A stretch of 37,282 bases of DNA. Source: Oscillospiraceae bacterium. Its GTDB lineage: Bacteria; Bacillota; Clostridia; Oscillospirales; Oscillospiraceae. The translations under genes and the position numbers were made by a program. The stretch covers positions 1 to 37,282 of the forward strand of contig JAAWQS010000024.1 of assembly GCA_022800665.1 (NCBI GenBank). Reading direction: 5' to 3'. The notes below the pieces were generated by a model. It was not told the DNA's origin. It did no database searches and saw only the letters and a list, made by a program, of their open reading frames with translations. Below, in pieces: positions 30,177 to 37,282 of this stretch. Positions within the stretch are counted from its first letter, which is position 1. Every line of letters starts with the position of its first letter.

Positions 30177-30860
30177 ATGACAAAAATCCTGGTTGTGGAG
30201 GACGATCTGGCCCTGAGCGCAGGACTGTGCTTTGCGCTGGACGAGGCCGGGTATCTCTCCGCCGCGGCCTACACCTGCGAAAAAGCCCGGCGGTTTTTGC
30301 AGGGCGAACCATTTCGTCTGGCTATTCTGGACATCAATCTCCCGGACGGAGACGGCTTTGCCCTGTGCCGGGAGTTCAAAACGGCGGCGCCGGAGATGCC
30401 GGTGATTTTCCTGACCGCCAACGACTTGGAGCAGGACGAGCTGCATGGCTTTGACCTGGGTGCGGACGATTACGTCACCAAGCCCTTCAGCATCCAAATT
30501 CTCATACGGCGGGTGGAGGCGGTTCTGCGCCGGGGCGTCTCCAACGCCGGCGGCGACGGGTTTGACGACGGCTTCCTGCGGCTGGATTTTCAGGCCATGA
30601 CCGCCGTACGGGGCGGCGAGAAGGTGGCGATTACGCCTAACGAATATAAGCTGCTCCGCCTTCTGACCGCCAAAGCCGGGACGGTAGCCACGCGGCGGCT
30701 CCTGCTGGAAAAGCTGTGGGATATGGAGGGGAATTTTGTGGACGACCACACCCTTACCGTTACCATGAACCGCCTGCGCGCCAAGATTGAGGACGGCCGG
30801 CATACCTACATCCAGACCATCCGGGGCATGGGCTATGTCTGGACGGGAGCGCAGGAATGA
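30177..30860 (+). CDS. OmpR-family response regulator
   Basis: This 227-residue regulator has a receiver domain (acidic pocket Asp9/Asp10, phospho-acceptor Asp52 in LDINLPDGDG, Thr80, Lys102 in TKPF) and a C-terminal winged helix (about 130-225; ITPNEYKLLRLL, TIRGMGYVW). GGGAGG precedes ATG 30177. Its stop overlaps the kinase start in ATGA. With the following kinase and ABC genes it resembles the peptide-antibiotic sensing modules of Firmicutes; a likely target is the promoter at 32604-32647. Confidence 0.94.
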   Translation: MTKILVVEDDLALSAGLCFALDEAGYLSAAAYTCEKARRFLQGEPFRLAILDINLPDGDGFALCREFKTAAPEMPVIFLTANDLEQDELHGFDLGADDYVTKPFSIQILIRRVEAVLRRGVSNAGGDGFDDGFLRLDFQAMTAVRGGEKVAITPNEYKLLRLLTAKAGTVATRRLLLEKLWDMEGNFVDDHTLTVTMNRLRAKIEDGRHTYIQTIRGMGYVWTGAQE

Positions 30861-31867
30861 GCGGGGACGGCACGGCGCGGATTCCGCTGCTGCTGGTTCT
30901 GTCGGCCCTGCTGCTGATCCTGCTGGGGACGCTGGAGTTCTCCGCCGTACTCCTGCGCCTGGCGGCGGTTTGTCTGGGCCTGTCCGTTCTGCTGCTGACC
31001 CTCCTGTGGAAACGCCGTCAGGCGCGGCGGGAATCCGATTTCGCCAACAGCGTCTGCGAAACCCTGGACGCGCTGATGCGTGGCCGGGAGCCGGAGAACT
31101 ACCGCCCCTATGAGGACTCCCAGCTCTCCAAGGCGCTGGGAAAGCTGGTGCAGTACCACGACCAGGCCCAGGCGGGACAGCGGCAGAGCGAAATGGACAG
31201 GCAAACCATTCAGGAGCTGGTCAGCGACATCTCCCACCAGGTAAAGACCCCTATGACAAATATCCGGATGTTCACGGACATTCTGCGCCGGCATGAGCTG
31301 CCGGAGGAAAAACGGGCGGAGGTTCTCGCCACACTCGCCGCTCAGGTCCATAAGCTGGACTTTCTGATGCAGTCCCTCATCAAAATGTCCCGGCTGGAGG
31401 CCGGCACGTTTACGCTGCACGTGGAGGAGGCCAGCCTGTACGACACCATTGCCCAGGCCGCCGGCGGCGTTCTGGCGGCGGCGAACCGGAAGCGTATCCG
31501 GATCACTGTGGACTGCGACAGCCGGGAGACTGTCCGGCACGACCCCAAGTGGACGGCGGAAGCGTTGGGGAATCTCCTGGACAATGCGGTGAAATATACG
31601 CCGGAGGGCGGGAGCATTTGTATCAGCGTCCGCCCCTGGCAGTTTTATACCCGGATTGACGTGGCCGACACCGGAATGGGAATCCCCGCTGCGCATTACC
31701 ACGATGTATTCAAACGCTTTTACCGCGCGCAGCCATCGGCGGCGGCAGAGGGCGTGGGGCTGGGGTTGTATCTGGCACAGGGGATCATCTCCCGGCAGAA
31801 GGGCTATATCAGCGTAAAATCAGAGGTTGGGAAGGGTTCCACCTTTTCCGTATTTCTTTTGAGGTAA
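30857..31867 (+). CDS. Sensor histidine kinase
   Basis: This 336-residue kinase has two N-terminal transmembrane segments (about 9-27 and 30-50) with almost no extracytoplasmic loop, as in intramembrane-sensing kinases linked to peptide-antibiotic ABC transporters. The phospho-acceptor is His127 (SDISHQVKTPM); the ATPase domain shows NLLDNAVKYTP, DTGMGIP and GVGLGLYLA. Its ATG overlaps the response regulator stop. With no sensor domain of its own, it may take its signal from the transporter encoded downstream (family inference). Confidence 0.93.
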   Translation: MSGDGTARIPLLLVLSALLLILLGTLEFSAVLLRLAAVCLGLSVLLLTLLWKRRQARRESDFANSVCETLDALMRGREPENYRPYEDSQLSKALGKLVQYHDQAQAGQRQSEMDRQTIQELVSDISHQVKTPMTNIRMFTDILRRHELPEEKRAEVLATLAAQVHKLDFLMQSLIKMSRLEAGTFTLHVEEASLYDTIAQAAGGVLAAANRKRIRITVDCDSRETVRHDPKWTAEALGNLLDNAVKYTPEGGSICISVRPWQFYTRIDVADTGMGIPAAHYHDVFKRFYRAQPSAAAEGVGLGLYLAQGIISRQKGYISVKSEVGKGSTFSVFLLR

Positions 31868-31876
31868 ACGAATTTC

Positions 31877-32542
31877 ATGGACATTGCAGCCGTTCATAAT
31901 CTGAAAAAGTATTTTAACGCAGGCGTCCGGCAGGTCAAGGCCATTGACGGGATTGATCTCTCGATTGAAAAGGGAAAGCTTACCGCCATCATCGGGGCCT
32001 CCGGCAGCGGAAAGACGACGCTTTTGAACCTGATCGGCGGTCTCTGCCGGCCAACGGAGGGGACTGTGACGGTTGACGGCGTGGACCTGGGGACGCTGGG
32101 GGAGGATGAGCTGACCGTCTTTCGCCGCCGGAAGATCGGTTTTGTCTTCCAGGGCTGCGGCCTTGTTCCGGAGCTGACCGTCCGGGAGAACATCCTGCTC
32201 CCCCTGGCCCTGGACGGCTCCTGGCCGGACGCGGTCTTTTTGGAGGAGCTGGCCGGCCTGCTGGGGCTGACGAAAAAGCTGGACTGCTTTCCCTGTCAGC
32301 TCTCCGGCGGCGGACAGCAGTGTACCGCCATTGCCCGGTCGCTGCTTACAAAGCCCGCGGTCATTCTGGCCGACGAACCTACAGGGAGCTTTGATGCCAG
32401 GACCAGTCGGAATGTAGCGGGACTTTTGAAAATGACTGCGGAGACATTTCACCAGACTTTGGTCATGATTACCCATAATCTGGAGCTTGCCCAGCTTGCC
32501 GACCATGTCGTGTGCCTGCGGGATGGCCGGATTGCACAGTGA
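31877..32542 (+). CDS. ABC ATPase with degenerate signature motif
   Basis: This is a 221-residue ATPase of the MacB/BceA/LolD family. Walker A GASGSGKTT (40-48) and Walker [11 protein letters not shown] are normal, and the Q-loop has Gln92. The signature region reads LSGGGQQC (142-149) where LSGGQQQR is usual, and the D-loop side reads GSFDART instead of GNLDSRT. The sister gene at 35288 keeps the consensus. This copy may hydrolyse ATP poorly or act as a regulatory partner. It follows the kinase by 9 bases and is cut off from the permease gene by a terminator. Confidence 0.87.
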   Translation: MDIAAVHNLKKYFNAGVRQVKAIDGIDLSIEKGKLTAIIGASGSGKTTLLNLIGGLCRPTEGTVTVDGVDLGTLGEDELTVFRRRKIGFVFQGCGLVPELTVRENILLPLALDGSWPDAVFLEELAGLLGLTKKLDCFPCQLSGGGQQCTAIARSLLTKPAVILADEPTGSFDARTSRNVAGLLKMTAETFHQTLVMITHNLELAQLADHVVCLRDGRIAQ

Positions 32543-32547
32543 ACCCG

Positions 32548-32580
32548 CCGCGCCCCGCATCCTGCCGGGGCGCGGTTTTT
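32548..32580 (+). terminator. Intrinsic terminator
   Basis: CCGCGCCCCG and CGGGGCGCGG form a perfect 10-bp stem followed by TTTTT, right after the degenerate ATPase gene. It splits the cluster into a sensing unit and a transporter unit. Confidence 0.9.
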
Positions 32581-32603
32581 CCGCCCAGCAAAAGGTACAA
32601 AAA

Positions 32604-32647
32604 TGTGACCTGGCTGTACCGCAATTGTGACATTCGGCTGCTATACT
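32604..32647 (+). promoter_or_regulatory. Candidate response-regulator promoter for the transporter genes
   Basis: TGTGAC occurs at 32604-32609 and again at 32626-32631, each followed within 2-4 bases by GGCTG; the offset is 22 bp, two helical turns. The -10 TATACT is at 32642-32647 and there is no good -35. Direct repeats in place of a -35 are typical of promoters activated by OmpR-family regulators. Confidence 0.5.
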
Positions 32648-32678
32648 GAGCGCAGTAAAACATGCAGGAGGCATCCCT

Positions 32679-35267
32679 ATGGAAGACATGCTGAAAACCC
32701 TGGCGCGGCGGAGCTTTGCCGCCAGCCGGGTGCGGAACTGGATTGCGGCGCTGGCTATTGCGCTGACAGCAGTCCTCTTTACCGCAATTACCACCATTGT
32801 GCTTGGGACAGTGGAATCCTTTACGCTGACCATGCAAATGCAGAAAATGAGCCGGTCCGACGGCGAGGTCCGGTTCATGACGGCAGAGCAGTTTCAGACC
32901 ATGCGGCAGGCGGATTTCATCCAGGCTGCGGGGCTGCGGTTACCGGTAGCTTACCTCGCCAACTCCGTCCGCCACAACATCGAGTTCAACGTCGAGGATG
33001 AAATTCAGGCGGAACTGACCTTCTGCACCCCCACCCACGGCAGACCGCCCGCCGCAGCCAATGAGGTGGTTGCCTCCGACCTGGCCCTGCGGGACCTGGG
33101 CGTGGAGCCGGAGGCCGGGGCGGAAGTTACCGTCAAATTCACCGCCCACGGGCGGGACTACACGTTTCCCATGGTGGTCTCCGGCTGGTATGAAGCCCTC
33201 AACAGCCAGCTGAGCGTCATGTGGGCCGGGACCGCCTTCCAGGAGGCACACCCGGAGATTTTCCAGTTTACTTTCCATGAGGACAGAGATACGACTGGAA
33301 CCTATTTCTCTGATTTTACCGCCCGCAGCGTCTGGGGCCTGGAGGAAAATCTCCGGGAGCTGGTCTATGGTCTGGGCGGTGAGCCGGAGGACGGCGAGGC
33401 CCCTAACTATATGCAGGCCGTTGTAAACCGGGCCACCAATGTCCAGCCCAGCCCCTTCCAGATTGCGGCGGCAGCGGCTTTTGCCGCGCTGTTCATGCTC
33501 TGCGGGTACCTCTTGATTTATAACGTGTTTGACATTGCCGTCATGCAGGACATCCGCCGCTTCGGTCTCTACCGGACCATTGGCATGAGCCGGAAACAGG
33601 TGCGCACGCTGATGAACCGGCAGATCCTCTGGCTCAGCGGCATCGGAATCCCCCTGGGAATGCTGGCCGGCTTTTTCATCGGAAGGGCATCCCTCCCCCT
33701 GGTCATGAGCATGGTAGCCACCGAGTACCAACGCCTTTCCGCCGGTATCTCCCCCTCTCCCGCGCTCTTTCTGACGGCGGCGGCTCTGACGGCTCTGACA
33801 ATCTTCTGCAGCGCCCGCAAGCCCATTCGGATCGCCGCCAACACCCCGCCAATGGAGGCATTCCGCTATGTGGAGAGCGGCAGCGGGCGGCGGGCCTCCC
33901 GCAGAAGCGCCCCAGGAGCCAGCATTCCCCGGCTGGCCTGGTCCAACCTGGGACGGAACCGGCGGCGGACGGCATTTATCATGCTGTCCCTGGCGTTGTG
34001 CGTGACGCTTCTGAACTGCGCGGGTACGGCGGCGGACAGCGTGGACGTGGAGAAGGAGACGGCCTACATGATCCGCACCGACTTCGCTGTGGTGAACGCG
34101 GCCAGCTCCAGCAACATCAACGGCTTTACCCAGCGTTCCGACGCCCTGCGGGCGGAAACCATCGCCGCTCTTGCCGCCCGGCCCGGCGTCACCGGCGGTT
34201 CTGCAATCTACAAAAATACGGCGGAGGACACCAACGTCACCTATGACTTTGGCCATCCCCTGACGGGGGAGGCTTTTGTGCTTGAGGAGACCGGTCTCAC
34301 CTTCGGTTCAGACAACTACAGGAGCTTCGGCCTTGGAGACGACGGACGCATGCTCTGCAACGTCTACGGAATGGAGGAAACCGCCCTGGCCCGGCTGGAC
34401 CTGCGGGAAGGGGAGACGGATCCCCATGCGCTTTACGAGAAAATGTCCGCCGGGGAGGGCGTGCTGGTTGGAGCGAGCATGGACCGCACGGATATGTCCA
34501 TTCTGCCGGCCTTGGATTTGGCGGAGGTGGGACAGCTCGTTACCGTCTATAAAAACGGCGCGGCGGTGATGGAACTGCCGGTACTGGCAAAAGCCGCCCT
34601 CACCGTGGACGATATAGAAATTGGCTATATTGGCAGCGGCCCCGTCAAGGTCGGCGGCGACGGCCTGTTTTTGTACCTTCCCGCCAGCGTTTATGAGGAG
34701 CTGTACGATGTCCCGACGGTCTATAAGTATTCCTTTGACGTAGAGGACGGATACGAAGCGGAGATGACGGCGTTTCTGGAGGACTATATGGAACAGACGG
34801 ACCCGGACATGAACTACCTCTCTGCCCAGGAGGCGCGGGAGAGCTCCGAGGGGACCCGGCGGATGATTCGCTTTGTAGGGGGATTTGTGGGGTTGATTTT
34901 TGGTTTTGCCGGAGTCCTGAATCTGATCAATACCATCGTCACCTCGATTCTCACCCGCCGCCGCGAGTTCGCCGCTATGGAGAGCGTGGGCATGACCCGA
35001 CGGCAGCTGACGAACATGATGGTGTGGGAGGGCGTCTATTATGCGGCGGGCGCCTGTCTGCTGGGTCTGGTTCTGGCGGCGGCGCTGGGCCTGACGCTGG
35101 TGAAAAGCATGGTGGATTCCATGTGGCAGTTCACCTTCCACTTTACGCTGGTTCCCGCACTGACAGCCTGCGTGGTCCTGCTGCTGGTATCCGCCGTTAT
35201 TCCAGCGTTGGCCCTGCGCTGTTTTCATAAGGGAAGTATTGTAGAACAGCTCCGCATAGCGGAGTGA
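32679..35267 (+). CDS. FtsX-type ABC transporter permease
   Basis: This 862-residue permease is of the MacB/BceB-like large class with two FtsX modules. Transmembrane segments are near 20-42, 264-290, 310-340, 358-378, 430-450, 730-758, 785-815 and 825-850; two long extracytoplasmic regions (about 45-255 and 455-720) carry the substrate- or peptide-sensing parts. IMQDIRR-like VMQDIRRFGLYRTIGMSRKQ and FAAMESVGMTRRQL are the coupling-helix regions of the two modules. AGGAGG precedes ATG 32679. The ATPase gene follows after 20 bases. Likely role: removal or sensing of cell-envelope-active peptides. Confidence 0.9.
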   Translation: MEDMLKTLARRSFAASRVRNWIAALAIALTAVLFTAITTIVLGTVESFTLTMQMQKMSRSDGEVRFMTAEQFQTMRQADFIQAAGLRLPVAYLANSVRHNIEFNVEDEIQAELTFCTPTHGRPPAAANEVVASDLALRDLGVEPEAGAEVTVKFTAHGRDYTFPMVVSGWYEALNSQLSVMWAGTAFQEAHPEIFQFTFHEDRDTTGTYFSDFTARSVWGLEENLRELVYGLGGEPEDGEAPNYMQAVVNRATNVQPSPFQIAAAAAFAALFMLCGYLLIYNVFDIAVMQDIRRFGLYRTIGMSRKQVRTLMNRQILWLSGIGIPLGMLAGFFIGRASLPLVMSMVATEYQRLSAGISPSPALFLTAAALTALTIFCSARKPIRIAANTPPMEAFRYVESGSGRRASRRSAPGASIPRLAWSNLGRNRRRTAFIMLSLALCVTLLNCAGTAADSVDVEKETAYMIRTDFAVVNAASSSNINGFTQRSDALRAETIAALAARPGVTGGSAIYKNTAEDTNVTYDFGHPLTGEAFVLEETGLTFGSDNYRSFGLGDDGRMLCNVYGMEETALARLDLREGETDPHALYEKMSAGEGVLVGASMDRTDMSILPALDLAEVGQLVTVYKNGAAVMELPVLAKAALTVDDIEIGYIGSGPVKVGGDGLFLYLPASVYEELYDVPTVYKYSFDVEDGYEAEMTAFLEDYMEQTDPDMNYLSAQEARESSEGTRRMIRFVGGFVGLIFGFAGVLNLINTIVTSILTRRREFAAMESVGMTRRQLTNMMVWEGVYYAAGACLLGLVLAAALGLTLVKSMVDSMWQFTFHFTLVPALTACVVLLLVSAVIPALALRCFHKGSIVEQLRIAE

Positions 35268-35287
35268 CGGCAGAAAGGAGATTTATT

Positions 35288-35956
35288 ATGGAGAGCATTT
35301 TAAGAGCTTCCGGTCTGAAAAAATATTACGGTACAGGCGAAACGCAGGTCCGGGCCTTGGACGGCGTGGACCTGGAAATTGAACGGGGAACATTCACCGC
35401 TATTATCGGCGCCTCCGGCAGCGGGAAATCTACCTTGCTGAATATTCTGGGCGGGCTGGACATCCCCACAGAGGGAATCGTTCAGATTGGCGGTACGGAG
35501 CTTGCCAGCCTGGATCGGGAACAGGCGGCTATTTTCCGCCGGAAACAGATCGGCTTTGTTTTTCAGAACTACAACCTGATCCCTGTGCTGACGGTGTGGG
35601 AGAACATTGTGTTCCCCCTTTCCCTGGACGGACAGAAGCCGGACCAAGCGTTTATCATGCGGGTGGCGAAGCTGCTGGGGCTGGAGGACAAGCTGGACAG
35701 CCTGCCCAACTGTCTCTCCGGCGGACAGCAGCAGCGGGCCGCCATTGCACGGGCCTTGGCGTCCAAGCCCGCCATCATTCTGGCTGACGAGCCAACGGGA
35801 AATCTCGATTCCAGAACCAGCGACGACGTGATGGGCCTGTTGCAGATGAGCAGCAGGGAGTTTCACCAGACCATTGTGATGATTACCCACAATCCTGATA
35901 TTGCGCAGAGGGCGGACCGGATTGTGCGGATCGAGGACGGAAAAATTGCCGCGTGA
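35288..35956 (+). CDS. ABC ATPase of the FtsX-type transporter
   Basis: This is a 222-residue ATPase of the MacB/BceA family with [10 protein letters not shown]-loop [13 protein letters not shown], canonical signature [15 protein letters not shown], Walker [12 protein letters not shown]-loop GNLDSRTS and switch His in [17 protein letters not shown] precedes ATG 35288; an earlier in-frame ATG at 35264 overlaps the permease stop and is less likely. It is the obvious energy partner of the permease. Close similarity to the ATPase at 31877 suggests duplication, with this copy conserved and the other drifting. Confidence 0.93.
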   Translation: MESILRASGLKKYYGTGETQVRALDGVDLEIERGTFTAIIGASGSGKSTLLNILGGLDIPTEGIVQIGGTELASLDREQAAIFRRKQIGFVFQNYNLIPVLTVWENIVFPLSLDGQKPDQAFIMRVAKLLGLEDKLDSLPNCLSGGQQQRAAIARALASKPAIILADEPTGNLDSRTSDDVMGLLQMSSREFHQTIVMITHNPDIAQRADRIVRIEDGKIAA

Positions 35957-36018
35957 CCATCGGGCGGCTGCAATTTCCTTTATCAGACGAAATTATTGCG
36001 GAAATTTTCAAAAAACTG

Positions 36019-36048
36019 TTGACAAATGGGGGGCGCGTTGGATATAAT
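36019..36048 (+). promoter_or_regulatory. Sigma-A promoter of rplJ-rplL
   Basis: A perfect TTGACA (36019-36024) and TATAAT (36043-36048) are spaced 18 bases apart, upstream of the L10 leader. Confidence 0.85.
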
Positions 36049-36053
36049 ATTCT

Positions 36054-36162
36054 GGCGTTCCAAAGACAGCAGGTGGTCTGTAAATCCTGCCGAGGATTGC
36101 CAATCATTCCTTGATTAGCACGGTCTTTGCGTTCTGCGCAGGGACCGTTTCCTTATTTTTTT
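36054..36162 (+). promoter_or_regulatory. Ribosomal protein L10 leader with attenuator
   Basis: AAAGACAGCAGGTGG and AAATCCTGCCGAGGA match the conserved L10 leader core that binds L10(L12)4. It is followed by a terminator hairpin (ACGGTC/GACCGT at 36120-36148, inner TGCG/CGCA) and a T-rich run before the rplJ ribosome site. Excess L10 complex would favour termination and so reduce rplJ-rplL synthesis, as established for this leader family. Confidence 0.85.
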
Positions 36163-36207
36163 GAACGCGCTGATCCTACGCAAATTCTAATGGAGGTGAA
36201 CACAAGA

Positions 36208-36735
36208 ATGCCTAACGCAAAAGTTCTCAGCGAAAAGCAAGCAATCGTGGCGGGTCTGACAGAGCAGCTGAAAAATGCCGCCGCCGGTGTGCTGGTGGAC
36301 TACAAGGGCATTACGGTGGCCGAGGATACCGCGCTCCGTGCGGAACTGCGGAAGAACAACGTGGAATATGCAGTTGTGAAAAACACGCTGCTGCGCTTCG
36401 CGGTGGACAACTGCGGCATGAACGAGCTGGACAGCCTGCTCAACGGCACCACCGCCCTGGCAATCTGCTCCGATGACCCCGTTGCGCCTGCCCGTGTCAT
36501 CAACGATTTCGCCAAGAAGCTGGAAGACCACTTCGAGATCAAAGGCGGTTTCATGGATGGCAAGGTCATGCCCCTCAATGAAGTCATGGCCCTGGCCTCG
36601 ATTCCCCCGCTGCCCGCTCTCCAGGCCCAGGTCCTGGGTACTATGCTGGCGCCTATTTCCGCCCTGGCTTTCGTACTCAAACAGGCCGCTGAAAAACAGG
36701 GCGCTCCCGCTGCCGCGGAAGCTGCCGCTGAGTAA
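36208..36735 (+). CDS. rplJ: 50S ribosomal protein L10
   Basis: This 175-residue L10 anchors the L7/L12 stalk to 23S rRNA. The N-terminal MPNAKVLSEKQAIVAGL, VDYKGITVAEDTALR and EYAVVKNTLL blocks are typical; the C-terminal helix (FVLKQAAEKQ) binds L7/L12 dimers and ends in an Ala/Glu-rich tail. TGGAGGTGA precedes ATG 36208; a longer frame from 36127 lies in the leader and is rejected. Confidence 0.97.
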   Translation: MPNAKVLSEKQAIVAGLTEQLKNAAAGVLVDYKGITVAEDTALRAELRKNNVEYAVVKNTLLRFAVDNCGMNELDSLLNGTTALAICSDDPVAPARVINDFAKKLEDHFEIKGGFMDGKVMPLNEVMALASIPPLPALQAQVLGTMLAPISALAFVLKQAAEKQGAPAAAEAAAE

Positions 36736-36795
36736 GCGGCATCCCCATTTTCCCTAAAATTTTATTGATAAAAACTATTAGGAGGTACCTAAACA

Positions 36796-37170
36796 ATGGC
36801 TAGTGAGAAAGTTACCGCTCTGATTGAGGAAATCAAGCAGCTGACCGTTTTGGAGCTGAGCGAGGTCGTCCATGAGCTGGAGGAAGTGTTCGGCGTATCC
36901 GCTGCCGCAATGGCTGCCGCTCCTGCCGGCGGAGATGCTCCCGCCGCCGCTGAGAAGACCGAGTTCGACGTGGTCCTGGCCGGCTTCGATGCCGCCAGCA
37001 AGATTAAGGTCATCAAGATTGTCCGTGAGATTACCGGCCAGGGCTTGGCTGAGGCGAAGGCGACCGTCGAGGGCGCTCCCAAGACCTTGAAGGAGGGCCT
37101 GTCCAAGGAGGACGCCGAGGCTATGAAGGCTAAGGTTGAAGAGGCCGGCGGTAAGGTCGAGCTGAAGTAA
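36796..37170 (+). CDS. rplL: 50S ribosomal protein L7/L12
   Basis: This 124-residue stalk protein recruits translation GTPases. It has an N-terminal dimerisation domain (about 1-35; [19 protein letters not shown]), an Ala-rich hinge (about 36-52), and a conserved C-terminal domain (about 55-124; [39 protein letters not shown]). AGGAGG precedes ATG 36796, 60 bases after the rplJ stop; co-transcribed with rplJ. Confidence 0.98.
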   Translation: MASEKVTALIEEIKQLTVLELSEVVHELEEVFGVSAAAMAAAPAGGDAPAAAEKTEFDVVLAGFDAASKIKVIKIVREITGQGLAEAKATVEGAPKTLKEGLSKEDAEAMKAKVEEAGGKVELK

Positions 37171-37214
37171 GACGCGCATAAATTTGATAACGTCTGATTT
37201 AAGACGCGCATAAA
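37169..37214 (+). repeat. 14-bp direct repeat after rplL
   Basis: AAGACGCGCATAAA occurs at 37169-37182, overlapping the rplL stop, and again at 37201-37214. The copies are exact and offset by 32 bases. Function unknown; possibly a small duplication in the 3' untranslated region. Confidence 0.7.
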
Positions 37215-37240
37215 ATCTCTCGAATAATGACACCCTGAGA

Positions 37241-37274
37241 AGGGCTCGTAGCAAATCGCTGCGGGCCCTTTTTT
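37241..37274 (+). terminator. Intrinsic terminator of rplJ-rplL
   Basis: AGGGCTCGTAGC pairs with GCTGCGGGCCCT (12 bp, with G-T pairs) around a 5-base loop and is followed by a run of T. Confidence 0.88.
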
Positions 37275-37282
37275 GTACCCAT

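Overview
The window looks like chromosome from a spore-forming, GC-rich anaerobic clostridium of the gut Oscillospiraceae type (Flavonifractor/Lawsonibacter/Intestinimonas-like; the family is a guess). The support is a SleC/Csp spore-germination locus, a methionine T-box, an L10 leader, consensus sigma-A promoters with AGGAGG ribosome sites, and a corrinoid methyltransferase cluster.

Layout. 1-421: no convincing gene; two convergent promoters around a hairpin-rich segment, then a palindromic interspersed repeat. 422-5015: two Csp-type subtilisin proteases on the minus strand, divergent from the cortex-lytic enzyme gene sleC. 5034-6337: Met-specific T-box and metA. 6410-7841: long structured leader and an orphan MsmK/UgpC-type sugar-ABC ATPase. 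7963-8977: Rpn-family PD-(D/E)XK nuclease with a 12-bp coding repeat. 9105-11263: flotillin and a DUF2284 protein. 11355-14218 (minus): sugar-type binding lipoprotein followed by a chemoreceptor. 14328-15058: sugar O-acetyltransferase. 15129-17926 (minus): family-2 glycosyltransferase and an ABC exporter/flippase.

18131-30021 is the most unusual part. On the minus strand lie, in transcription order, a GntR/UTRA regulator fused to a [2Fe-2S]-ASKHA corrinoid activator (RACE), a lone XdhA-type molybdenum hydroxylase subunit, and then, from its own promoter, a corrinoid protein (MtxC), an MtmB-like methyltransferase (MtxB) with no amber codon, a UroD/MtaA-like methyltransferase (MtxA) and a DUF1638 protein. 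Divergently, on the plus strand, lie an 8-oxoguanine-deaminase-like amidohydrolase and an NCS1 (CodB-like) permease. My reading is an inducible system that imports a methylated N-heterocycle, possibly a methylpurine, deaminates and/or hydroxylates it, and passes its methyl group through a corrinoid protein into one-carbon metabolism. The fused regulator would control expression and keep the corrinoid reduced. An internal AAGGAGG-GTG placed exactly at the domain junction of the fusion could also make the activator alone.

30113-35956: a response regulator/histidine kinase pair, an ABC ATPase with a degenerate signature motif, then, behind a terminator and a promoter with spaced direct repeats, a large FtsX-type permease and a second, canonical ABC ATPase: an antimicrobial-peptide sensing/resistance type module. 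36019-37274: L10 leader, rplJ, rplL and terminator.
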